DNA of 9,824 nt. Origin: JBELMB01 sp042088665 (lineage in GTDB: Bacteria > Pseudomonadota > Alphaproteobacteria > Rhodobacterales > Rhodobacteraceae). Location: NCBI GenBank assembly GCA_042088665.1, contig JBELMB010000189.1, positions 1 through 9,824 of the forward strand, read 5' to 3'. Of the stretch, positions 1 through 6,300 are shown in pieces. Made by a program: the position numbers and the translations under genes. The notes below the pieces were generated by a model. It did not search any database. It was not told where the DNA came from and saw only the letters and a program-made list of their open reading frames with translations. Positions within the stretch are counted from its first letter, which is position 1, and each line of letters starts with the position of its first letter.

Positions 1-664
1 GCCCATCAGACGGCCCACGGGGTGTGCCATCGGACGGCCCACGGGGTGTGCCATCGGACGGCCCACGGGGTGTGCCATCGAAATGATCCGCGAACTCGCC
101 GTAGGCCTCGTCGACGACAAGGATCACATCGCCGGGCAGACCTTTGCGCAGGCGCATCAACTCTGAGCGAGGCAGGCGCGTGCCGGTCGGATTGCCCGGG
201 TTGGCCACAAAGACAAGCGCCGTATCGGGCCGCACCGCCGCCAGAAGCGCATCAACGCTGACGGTGCAGGCCTCTTCTGCGGCGGTGTCGAACCGCGCAT
301 CGGCGAGGCAGGCCGCCGTGCGGAAGAAGGGATAGGCATGCTCCGGCGCCAGAACTGCGCGTCCCGGTCCGGCAAAGACCCGTGCCAGCGCGCCGATCAG
401 GTCGAGCGAGCCGCTGCCACAGATGATCCCATCCGCCGGGATCCGGTGTCGCGTGGCCAGCGCATGCCGCAGCTCCGTCCAGTCGGGATCCGGGTAGAGC
501 GCACCTTGCGAAAGGGCCTGCGCCGCGGCCGCCATCGCCTTGGGGCTGGGCGGGCGCAGGCTTTCGTTCTGGGACAGCGACACAAGCGGTTTGCCCGGTG
601 GCGGGGTTATCTGGGCAAGCGCATAGGCCTGCATGCCCGCGATATGCGGCAACGGGCGGGTCAT
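1..664 (-). CDS. HisC-like class I/II PLP aminotransferase (3' part beyond left edge)
   Basis: The frame starts at ATG 664 and stays open to the left edge, giving the first 221 residues of a protein whose family usually has about 350-370. It resembles histidinol-phosphate-type aminotransferases: substrate-side SQNES near residue 31, GSGSLDLI at 83-90 (cofactor phosphate region), NPGNPTG at 155-161, and DEAYGEF at 185-191 with the Asp and Tyr that contact PLP. The Schiff-base lysine (usually in an SK.YGLAG motif) would lie off the window. GGAGG at 671-675 sits six bases before the ATG. The ATG overlaps the hyuB stop as ATGA (661-664), so translation is probably coupled. From residue 196 the protein enters an octapeptide repeat (DGTPRGPS, three copies visible) in the stretch between DEAY and the expected lysine, which is unusual for the family. 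The family call is secure. HisC itself is doubtful: the hyuAB context suggests a catabolic aminotransferase of unknown substrate. Confidence 0.88.
   Translation of the reverse strand, partial: MTRPLPHIAGMQAYALAQITPPPGKPLVSLSQNESLRPPSPKAMAAAAQALSQGALYPDPDWTELRHALATRHRIPADGIICGSGSLDLIGALARVFAGPGRAVLAPEHAYPFFRTAACLADARFDTAAEEACTVSVDALLAAVRPDTALVFVANPGNPTGTRLPRSELMRLRKGLPGDVILVVDEAYGEFADHFDGTPRGPSDGTPRGPSDGTPRGPSDG
7..78. repeat. 24-base tandem repeat, three visible copies, in frame inside the aminotransferase
   Basis: Units lie at 7-30, 31-54 and 55-78. The two right-hand copies are identical. The left copy differs at one base (position 8), a synonymous serine change. Bases 1-6 look like the edge of a further, diverging copy, so the array probably continues left. 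On the minus strand each unit is eight codons, D-G-T-P-R-G-P-S, so gain or loss of a copy would keep the frame. There are no unique spacers between units. Confidence 0.95.
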
Positions 665-2310
665 GATCCGCCTCCGTAATCCCTGCGCGCGGCCTCGGGG
701 CTGATCAGCCCTGCGTCCAGATCCTGCGCAAGAGCGGTCCTGTCGCGTGCTTCTGGCGGGCCAAAACCACCGCCGCCCGGTGTCTCGAAGATCAGGCAGT
801 CCCCGGCGCGCACCCGCAGTTCGCCTTTGCCCGGCAAATCCGGGCCGCTCTCTCCGATGCGGATGCGCCCGGGCGCGCCGGGCTGACCACCGTGCCGCCC
901 CTTGGCCGGATGGCGCAGACGCTCGACCGAGAGGAACACCATGAAATCCTGCCGGGCCGTCGCGCTGATCTCGATCCGCTGGCCAAGGCCCCCGCGCTGC
1001 GTGCCGGCCCCACCTGAATCCCTGCGCAATTCGCGGCGATGGAAGATGACGGGCGCCACGGCCTCCGTGGTTTCGACCTGACTGCCCCAGACACCGCTGG
1101 GAAAGGCCGTCGTGGACAGACCGTCCAGCCCCGGCCGCGCGCCGGTTCCGCCGTTAAAGACCAACTCCAGCGCAAAAGGCGTCTCGCCCCTTTGGGCGGC
1201 ATCCGCCACGTGGCGCAGCGGCAGGTCATACATGCATGACGCGCCCTCGGCGGGAACCGCCCCCGGCAACGCCTGCGACAGGCAGCCATAGACAAGGTCC
1301 GGCGTCATCTGCCCGAGGGCATGGCGCATGGCCACCGGCGCAGGCCGCTGCGCGTTGAGAATGCAGCCCGGCGGCGCGGTCACGCGAAACGGCTCAAGCG
1401 CGCCGGCATTGTTGGGAATGTCCGGCCCGATGATGCAGCGCAGCGCAAAGACCGCGTAGGCCGTGGCATAGTTCAGAGGCACGTTGATGCCCTTGTCGGT
1501 GCAGCCATCCGTGCCGGTAAAATCCAGCAGCACATGATCCGCCGCAATCGTCAGCGCCGCCCGCAGCACGATGTCCTCGGCATAGCCATCCACCCGCAGC
1601 TCCGCGCGCCAGGTGCCCTTTGGCAGCTCTGACAGCGCCTCCAGCGTGCCGCGGCGCGACGTCCCGATGATGTAGGCCGACAACGCATCAAGGTCGCTCA
1701 GCGCGAACTCCTGCATCATTTCGACCAGCCGCCGGGCGCCCGCCTCGCAGCAGGCGATCAGCGCATAGATGTCGCCCTCGTTGGCAATCGGCTCACGCGA
1801 GTTCGCCTTGACGATCTCCAGCAAGAGCGCATTGACCTCGCCGCGCGCGACCAGCTTGCAGGGCGGGATCAGCAGCCCTTCGTCATAGATGTCAGAGCCT
1901 TCCGGCCCCATGCCCAGCCCGCCCAGATCCACAAGGTGCGAGGTGCAGGAGGTAAAGCCGATCACCCGCCCCTCAAGGAAAACGGGCATCAGGAGCAGAA
2001 AGTCGTTCAAATGCCCCGATGCGATCCATGGGTCGTTGGTCATGTAGATGTCGCCCGGCGCCATCTCGGCCACCGGAAAGCGGGCGCGCAGGGTCTTGAC
2101 CGCTTCGGCCATGGTGTTGATGTGGCCCGGCGTGCCCGTGACCGCCTGCGCCAGCATCCGGCCTTCGGCGTCAAAGATCCCCGCAGAGATGTCACCGCAT
2201 TCCCGCACGATCGGGCTGAAGGCGGCGCGGACAAGGGCCTGACCCTGCTCTTCGACGACGGCCAGCAGCCGGTTCCAGGCGACTTGCATCCGGGTTGCAG
2301 ACAGGGTCAT
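661..2310 (-). CDS. hyuB: HyuB, hydantoinase B/oxoprolinase subunit
   Basis: A complete 549-residue protein of the hydantoinase B family, the usual length. Family members pair with HyuA in ATP-dependent hydrolysis of cyclic amides (N-methylhydantoin, 5-oxoproline) or in related ATP-dependent carboxylations. Visible motifs include MTNDPWIASGHLNDF at 90-104 (the DP..GH..D signature), SHLVD at 124-128, DFTGT at 263-267, NGGTGARPGLDG at 386-397, RRDSGGAGTQRGGLG at 429-443 and the C-terminal TPGGGGFG at 510-517. The ATG at 2310 has a strong ribosome binding site, AGAGGAGGG (2317-2325), six bases upstream inside hyuA, and overlaps the hyuA stop as ATGA. The stop overlaps the aminotransferase start in the same way. 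It is probably cytoplasmic, with no signal peptide. The substrate cannot be assigned: hydantoinase, oxoprolinase and carboxylase members share these motifs. Confidence 0.93.
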   Translation of the reverse strand: MTLSATRMQVAWNRLLAVVEEQGQALVRAAFSPIVRECGDISAGIFDAEGRMLAQAVTGTPGHINTMAEAVKTLRARFPVAEMAPGDIYMTNDPWIASGHLNDFLLLMPVFLEGRVIGFTSCTSHLVDLGGLGMGPEGSDIYDEGLLIPPCKLVARGEVNALLLEIVKANSREPIANEGDIYALIACCEAGARRLVEMMQEFALSDLDALSAYIIGTSRRGTLEALSELPKGTWRAELRVDGYAEDIVLRAALTIAADHVLLDFTGTDGCTDKGINVPLNYATAYAVFALRCIIGPDIPNNAGALEPFRVTAPPGCILNAQRPAPVAMRHALGQMTPDLVYGCLSQALPGAVPAEGASCMYDLPLRHVADAAQRGETPFALELVFNGGTGARPGLDGLSTTAFPSGVWGSQVETTEAVAPVIFHRRELRRDSGGAGTQRGGLGQRIEISATARQDFMVFLSVERLRHPAKGRHGGQPGAPGRIRIGESGPDLPGKGELRVRAGDCLIFETPGGGGFGPPEARDRTALAQDLDAGLISPEAARRDYGGGS

Positions 2311-4508
2311 GTCGCGCCCTCCTCTTTGCGGGACATCCAGATGTTGCCCGCCCCATCGACCGAGGCGCTGAAATCCGCGCTGACAAGGGTCGTGGTTTGC
2401 GGCTCGATGATGAGCGCGGGCCCCTCCAGCCTGTCGCCGGGGCGCAGATCGGCGCGCAGGAACACCTGCGCCTGCCGCGGCGCGCCCGTCACATCGCAGA
2501 TGATCTCGCGCAGGGTCGTCGGCTGGGGGGTGGACTGGTCGGAGGACTGGCTGGTGGACTGGGCGGTGGACTGGGCGCTGCGGGGTGCCTGCGATGACGG
2601 CCCGGCCGCTGGCGCAGTGGCAGGGGCCTCCGACGCCACGGAGACACCCCAGTTCAGGATCTCGATCTCCATTCCCGGCACCACGCGGCTGAATTGTCGT
2701 GCGTAGGCTTGCTCGAACGCGGTCTGCAGGTCGGGCAGATCCTGCGCGCGCAGCGGATGCGCGGGCAGCGCCACGTCGATCTCATGCCCTTGGCCGTGAT
2801 AGCGCATGAAGGCGACGCGCCGTTCTGTCAGCGGACCGGTCGGCGCACCCGCACGCACCACCTCTCGCGCCTCGGCGGCCATGGTCGCCAGCAAGGCATT
2901 CGTCCCCTCCAGATCAAGCCCCGCCAGCGTGCCATGCCGGGAGCGGATGATCTCGAAGGAGACAGGCGCATGCAGGAAGCCCACCGCCGAGCCCACACCG
3001 GGATCGCGCGGGATGACGATGCTGCGCACCCGCGCGCGGCGGGCGACGCGGGTGGCGTGCAAGGGGCCATTGCCGCCAAAGGCGATCATCACACGGGTGT
3101 CCAGATCCTTGCCCGATTCCACCGCATGCATGCGGCCCGCGCTGGCCATGGTCTCGTCAACGATCTCGCTGATGGCAAAACCTGCCTCGGTCGCGCTCAG
3201 TTCCGGGTCGGGGCCTTGACCAGCCCCCTGCCCTGCGTCAATCGCCCCACCGAGCCCGGACCCAAGCGCCCTTTCCAGCGCTTCGGCGGTGGCTTTGGCG
3301 TCGATCCGCAGGCGTCCTTCGGCAAAGCGGGCCGGGTCGATCAGGCCCATGGCGATGTCCGCATCGGTCACAGTGGCCGCGGTCCCGCCCTTGCCGAACC
3401 CTGCAGGCCCCGGATCGGATCCCGCGCTTTCGGGCCCCACGCGCAGCCGGCCCAAGCGGTCAACAGAGGCGATGGATCCGCCGCCCGCACCGATCTCGAT
3501 CATCTCGATGACCGGGATGCGGACCGGCATGCCCGACCCTTTGACAAAGCGTTCTGCGCGCGAGATCTCGAACCGGCGCGCGGTCTGCGGGCGAAACCCG
3601 TCGATCAGGCAAAGCTTGGCCGTGGTGCCCCCCATGTCAAAGGACAGGACCTGCGCGGCCTGGGTTTCCTGCGCGATACGGGCTGCAAGGATGGCGCCCC
3701 CGGCAGGCCCGGATTCCACCAGTCGGATCGGCAGTTGCGCCGCGGTCTCAAGCGTGCACATGCCACCCCCGGCGGTCATCATCAGGATCGGACAGGCGAG
3801 GCCCGCAGCGGTGAACCGGGTTCGGAAATCCGTCAGATAGCTGGCCATGAGCGGCTGAATGTAAGCATTCGCGATGGTCGTGCACAGCCGGTCGAATTCC
3901 CGCGCCTCCGGGCTGACCTCATGGCTGAGCGAAACGACAATCTCGGGACAGGCGCGGGCCAGCAGGTCGCGCAGGCGCAGTTCATGCGCGGGGTTGGCAT
4001 AGGCATGCAGCAGGCAGATGGCCAATGCCTCAACGCCGGCGGCGCGCAACTCTGCCGCCAATGGCGCCACCTGCGCCTCGCAGAGCGGCCGGATCTCCGC
4101 GCCGCGGGCATCCATGCGCCCGCCAATGGTGAAGGCCCGCGCGCGCGGCACGATCAGATCCGGCTTCACGAGGTTGATCGCATACTGGCTGTAGCGCCGC
4201 TCGTAGGCGATTTCGAGAATGTCGCGGAACCCTTCGGTGGTCAACGTGGCCACGCGCGCGCCGCGCCGCTCGATCAAGGCGTTGGTGGCCAGCGTGGTGC
4301 CATGGATCTTGCCGCTCACAGCCCCCCAGCCGAGGCCTGCTGCCTCCAGCACCCGGGTGGTGCCCTCTAGCGCGCCAAGCGCAGGCGCAGAAGGGGTGGT
4401 CGGCGTTTTGGCGGTCGCGACGACGTCTGCGTGTTGATCCATCAGGACCGTATCGGTGAACGTGCCGCCAATGTCGCTGGCGAGGCGAAAACCCGTTGGA
4501 TCTGGCAT
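2307..4508 (-). CDS. hyuA: HyuA, hydantoinase A/oxoprolinase subunit with repeat-containing linker
   Basis: A 733-residue protein, slightly longer than the typical 680-700. It is the ATP-binding subunit that partners HyuB. The N-terminal domain opens with DIGGTFTD (12-19, ASKHA-type phosphate loop) and HGTTLATNALIERRGA (69-84). The main domain has FDMGGTTAK (290-298), GAGGGSIASVD (340-350), GPESAGSDPGPA (358-369) and FGGNGPLHA (477-485). A C-terminal piece with GPALIIEPQTTTLV (696-709) follows a low-complexity linker at about 625-665 rich in A, S, Q, T and P. I chose ATG 4508 because the family begins just before DIGGTFTD; an upstream GTG at 4601 would add 31 residues with no family likeness. 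No good ribosome binding site precedes 4508, so either a short-leader transcript or another start remains possible. A second small glycine-rich insertion lies at about 416-433. First gene of the hyuA-hyuB-aminotransferase operon. Confidence 0.93.
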   Translation of the reverse strand: MPDPTGFRLASDIGGTFTDTVLMDQHADVVATAKTPTTPSAPALGALEGTTRVLEAAGLGWGAVSGKIHGTTLATNALIERRGARVATLTTEGFRDILEIAYERRYSQYAINLVKPDLIVPRARAFTIGGRMDARGAEIRPLCEAQVAPLAAELRAAGVEALAICLLHAYANPAHELRLRDLLARACPEIVVSLSHEVSPEAREFDRLCTTIANAYIQPLMASYLTDFRTRFTAAGLACPILMMTAGGGMCTLETAAQLPIRLVESGPAGGAILAARIAQETQAAQVLSFDMGGTTAKLCLIDGFRPQTARRFEISRAERFVKGSGMPVRIPVIEMIEIGAGGGSIASVDRLGRLRVGPESAGSDPGPAGFGKGGTAATVTDADIAMGLIDPARFAEGRLRIDAKATAEALERALGSGLGGAIDAGQGAGQGPDPELSATEAGFAISEIVDETMASAGRMHAVESGKDLDTRVMIAFGGNGPLHATRVARRARVRSIVIPRDPGVGSAVGFLHAPVSFEIIRSRHGTLAGLDLEGTNALLATMAAEAREVVRAGAPTGPLTERRVAFMRYHGQGHEIDVALPAHPLRAQDLPDLQTAFEQAYARQFSRVVPGMEIEILNWGVSVASEAPATAPAAGPSSQAPRSAQSTAQSTSQSSDQSTPQPTTLREIICDVTGAPRQAQVFLRADLRPGDRLEGPALIIEPQTTTLVSADFSASVDGAGNIWMSRKEEGAT
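2531..2578. repeat. 12-base tandem repeat in hyuA linker, four units
   Basis: Four 12-base units at 2531-2542, 2543-2554, 2555-2566 and 2567-2578 share the core GGACTGG on the plus strand. A decayed fifth unit may lie at about 2519-2530. On the coding strand they give tetrapeptides of the form (A/S/D)-Q-S-(T/S), residues 645-660 of HyuA. The frame is kept in every unit. Confidence 0.85.
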
Positions 4509-4570
4509 GAAAAGACCGCAGAATAAGAGCCGTGGAAAACCTGCAAAGGCGGTGACGTAAGAACCGCCCC

Positions 4571-4582
4571 GGTCAGGTGACC
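4571..4582. promoter_or_regulatory. Palindrome, possible operator (left half-site pair)
   Basis: GGTCA-GG-TGACC is a perfect 5+2+5 inverted repeat about 65 bases upstream of the hyuA start. Its placement in a divergent promoter region and its dyad form suit a dimeric regulator. No regulator gene is in the window, so the binding protein is unknown. A 10-base dyad can occur by chance. Confidence 0.35.
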
Positions 4583-4592
4583 AGGTTGCACC

Positions 4593-4603
4593 CCGTGTCA
4601 CGG
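4593..4603. promoter_or_regulatory. Palindrome, possible operator (right half-site pair)
   Basis: CCGTG-T-CACGG is a perfect 5+1+5 inverted repeat. Its centre (4598) is about 21.5 bases from the centre of the palindrome at 4571-4582, roughly two helical turns, so two dimers could sit on the same face of the DNA. Both share GTGAC/GTCAC elements. Function is inferred only from symmetry and location. Confidence 0.33.
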
Positions 4604-4780
4604 CGCATCATCGGATTTTTCAGACCTGCCACCACGACATTGTCCCCGTTGCCCAAGTGCCGCAACTGTGCGTGGGAAGCCCGTCCCCGGTCAACAGGAA
4701 AACGGCCACACGGCTTGCGAATGCAGCGCCCTTGGCTTCCTTGTCCGGCCTGTGCCAAACAAGGCGGCAGCACCTTGCAG

Positions 4781-4786
4781 GGAGAG
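4781..4786 (+). promoter_or_regulatory. Ribosome binding site deciding the GTG start of the hydrolase
   Basis: GGAGAG lies six bases before GTG 4793. It supports the GTG over the in-frame upstream ATG at 4577, whose extra 72 residues have no resemblance to the alpha/beta-hydrolase family and run through the promoter region. Confidence 0.75.
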
Positions 4787-4792
4787 AGCCCA

Positions 4793-5716
4793 GTGGACTA
4801 TCGGACGATCATCGACGCGGAGACATGGGCCTTTATCGAGGAGACCACGCGCCACTACCCCGCCGACACCATAGAGATGACCGTCACGGATCAGCGCGCC
4901 GTCTATGACCGCATGTGCCGCGCCTTCTTTCAGGGCTATCCTCCCAGCGTCACCGCACGCACGCACAAGGTCGCGCAGGTGCCGGTGCGCAGCTACGTGA
5001 AAACCGGGACCGCCGTTAATCTGGTCTATTTCCATGGCGGCGGCTTTGTGGTCGGCGGCCTGGACAGTCACGACGATGTCTGCGCCGAGATTTGTGACCG
5101 GACAGGCTTTGCCGTCACTTCCGTGGATTATCGCCTCGCCCCGGAGCACACGCATCCCGCCATGTACGACGATTGCATGATGGCGACGCGCCATGTGCTG
5201 GCCACGACAGAAGGCCCTGTTGTGCTTTGCGGGGACAGCGCGGGTGGCAATCTGGCAGCCGCCGTTGCCCATGGCCTGCGGGGCGAGACGGACAGGATCA
5301 GGGGGCAGGTGCTGATCTATCCCGCCCTTGGGGGCGACATGGACAAGGGCAGTTATCTGACCCATGCCGAGGCGCCGATGCTCCGCCGTGAAGAGGTCGT
5401 GTTCTACAAGGACATTCGCCTGAGCGGGCCGGAACCAAAAGACGACGTGCGCTATGCCCCTCTGGCGGACAGCGATTTCAGCGGCTTGCCTGCGACCGTG
5501 GTCTTTTCTGCGGAATGCGACCCCATTTCGGACGATGGTCGGGACTATCGCGACGCGGTGCTGGCAGCGGGAGGTCAGGCGCATTGGATCAACGAGGCCG
5601 GGCTGGTGCATGGGTACCTGCGGGCGCGTACGACCGTGACCCGGGCGCGGGACAGTTTTGATCGCATCATCACGGCCATCTCCGCTTTTGGCGCGGGAGA
5701 ATGGCCTTACGGCTGA
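4793..5716 (+). CDS. Alpha/beta-hydrolase, HSL-type (family IV) esterase
   Basis: A 307-residue cytoplasmic hydrolase of the alpha/beta-hydrolase fold-3 family (hormone-sensitive-lipase group), which cleaves carboxyl esters and sometimes amide or carbamoyl bonds. HGGGF at 81-85 forms the oxyanion hole. GDSAG at 147-151 carries nucleophile Ser149, Asp243 in ECDPISDDG is the acid, and His273 in LVHGY is the base, so the triad is complete and correctly spaced. VDYRLAPEH at 111-119 is also typical. There is no signal peptide or membrane segment. It starts with GTG behind GGAGAG. It is transcribed away from hyuA across a shared promoter region and converges on the ABC transporter operon. Its place suggests it prepares or finishes the substrate handled by the hyuAB operon, but the sequence alone does not say which ester. 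Some close relatives are annotated as arylformamidase or acetylhydrolase, so these remain possible. Confidence 0.92.
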   Translation: MDYRTIIDAETWAFIEETTRHYPADTIEMTVTDQRAVYDRMCRAFFQGYPPSVTARTHKVAQVPVRSYVKTGTAVNLVYFHGGGFVVGGLDSHDDVCAEICDRTGFAVTSVDYRLAPEHTHPAMYDDCMMATRHVLATTEGPVVLCGDSAGGNLAAAVAHGLRGETDRIRGQVLIYPALGGDMDKGSYLTHAEAPMLRREEVVFYKDIRLSGPEPKDDVRYAPLADSDFSGLPATVVFSAECDPISDDGRDYRDAVLAAGGQAHWINEAGLVHGYLRARTTVTRARDSFDRIITAISAFGAGEWPYG

Positions 5717-6011
5717 CGCGCGCTCTGCACCAGCGATGCAATGCGCGCCTGCAACGCCCCTTTGCCGGGGTAAGGCGATGAGGGACCCGATGGCCGCATT
5801 TCGGGCGTCGTGTGGGCGGGGCCAAGCGCGCCGCTGCGCGCCTCCCGACGTTCGGCGCCACGCAAAGGATCAGACGACACCGCCGAAGCCTTCGAAGCCC
5901 AGAGATATCCCTCTCCCTACCGCCCTTTATGGTTGGGGGATTCGGATAAGGTTTCGTTGACGCGGTTCATTTTTCGGGGGCCGCAGAGCAGAAAACAGTG
6001 CCGTCACGCGG

Positions 6012-6041
6012 TGCAGAAAGCCCGCTTTTCGCCGCTCTGCA
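6012..6041. repeat. Inverted repeat with competing upstream arm in intergenic region
   Basis: TGCAGA (6012-6017) pairs with TCTGCA (6036-6041) across an 18-base loop. An upstream GCAGAGC (5983-5989) is also perfectly complementary to GCTCTGC (6034-6040). The two pairings use the same right arm and exclude one another. No T-run follows, so it is not a standard terminator. It could equally be chance in GC-rich DNA. Confidence 0.35.
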
Positions 6042-6073
6042 ATGGTCCTCGACAGGCCGTCCCGCTTTTCGCC
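6021..6073. repeat. 13-base direct repeat, 40-base period
   Basis: CCCGCTTTTCGCC occurs at 6021-6033 and again at 6061-6073. Flanking bases do not match, so the repeat is exactly bounded. Role unknown. Confidence 0.7.
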
Positions 6074-6075
6074 TG

Positions 6076-6114
6076 CTTCAGCGTTGAAGATGGTTCAGCC
6101 CGATGCGCTGACCA
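6076..6114. other. Two adjacent short hairpins in the convergent gap
   Basis: CTTCA-GCGT-TGAAG (6076-6089) is a perfect five-pair stem with a four-base loop. Directly after it, TGGT-T-CAGC and GCTG-ACCA (6091-6114) form an eight-pair stem with one bulged T and a seven-base loop. Paired hairpins between convergent genes could help end or protect both transcripts, but neither is followed by a T-run on either strand. Confidence 0.3.
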
Positions 6115-6300
6115 ACGCCATACACCGACCTGCCCTAAAGCACCTGTCTGCCCCATGCGCCGCCCCGCCTCACGCATGTTCCAAACCAAGCAGCGGCCAG
6201 CCCATGGCACCGCTCGGCATTGCGGGCTGACTGGCGATACGGGAAGACTGGCCCAAGGGGGCGCCGTCCCGATCTGCCACCTGTCCTTCCGGTCCGAGGC

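Larger units (their letters stand above)
4509..4792. promoter_or_regulatory. Divergent promoter region between hyuA and the hydrolase gene
   Basis: 284 bases separate two divergent starts, so promoters for both operons should lie here. A weak minus-strand pair reads TTTGCA (4542-4547) and TATTCT (4520-4525) with a 16-base spacer. It would start transcription only a few bases before the hyuA ATG, which would fit the absence of a ribosome binding site there, but both boxes match the sigma-70 consensus at only four of six positions. I found no convincing plus-strand promoter; TTGTCC near 4640 has no good partner. No gene is apparent in this stretch. Confidence 0.4.
5717..6300. other. 584-base intergenic region between convergent genes, no supported gene
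   Basis: This gap separates the hydrolase stop from the ATPase stop, so it should hold transcription ends for both operons. I see no hairpin followed by a clean T-run on either strand, hence no intrinsic terminator is called. It is slightly richer in A and T around 5900-6030 than the genes. It holds several short inverted repeats and one 13-base direct repeat, listed separately. A minus-strand frame of 69 codons (5707-5916) ends on TAA inside the hydrolase gene; its only ATG (5799) gives 30 residues with no recognisable family. No tRNA-like or rRNA-like structure was found. Confidence 0.6.

Noticed and set aside
7..78. Short regular repeats suggesting a CRISPR array
   Set aside because: Units abut directly with no unique spacers and are in frame with the aminotransferase, so this is a coding tandem repeat.
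1936..2706. Plus-strand frame of 256 codons across the hyuB-hyuA junction
   Set aside because: It is antisense to the well-supported hyuB start and hyuA end, and its tail of W-, V- and D-rich repeats is only the complement of the hyuA linker repeat.
2694..4370. Long plus-strand frame of 558 codons opposite hyuA
   Set aside because: It is antisense to a gene with full family motifs; its product is rich in R, G, A and H with no recognisable domain, as expected from the reverse of GC-rich coding DNA.
4509..4601. N-terminal extension of HyuA from GTG 4601
   Set aside because: HyuA proteins start just before DIGGTFTD. The extension has a hydrophobic patch (FPRLLFCGLF) but no charged signal-peptide start, and the enzyme class is cytoplasmic.
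4577..4792. N-terminal extension of the hydrolase from ATG 4577
   Set aside because: The 72 extra residues are unlike the family and cross the promoter region; GTG 4793 has a well-placed ribosome binding site.
5707..5916. Minus-strand frame of 69 codons ending inside the hydrolase gene, with a 30-residue ATG-started part (5799-5707)
   Set aside because: No ribosome binding site or family likeness; frames of this length are common by chance at this GC content.
6198..6229. CAGCCC/GGGCTG inverted repeat as a terminator for the transporter operon
   Set aside because: Only six pairs around a 20-base loop, and no T-run after it on either strand.
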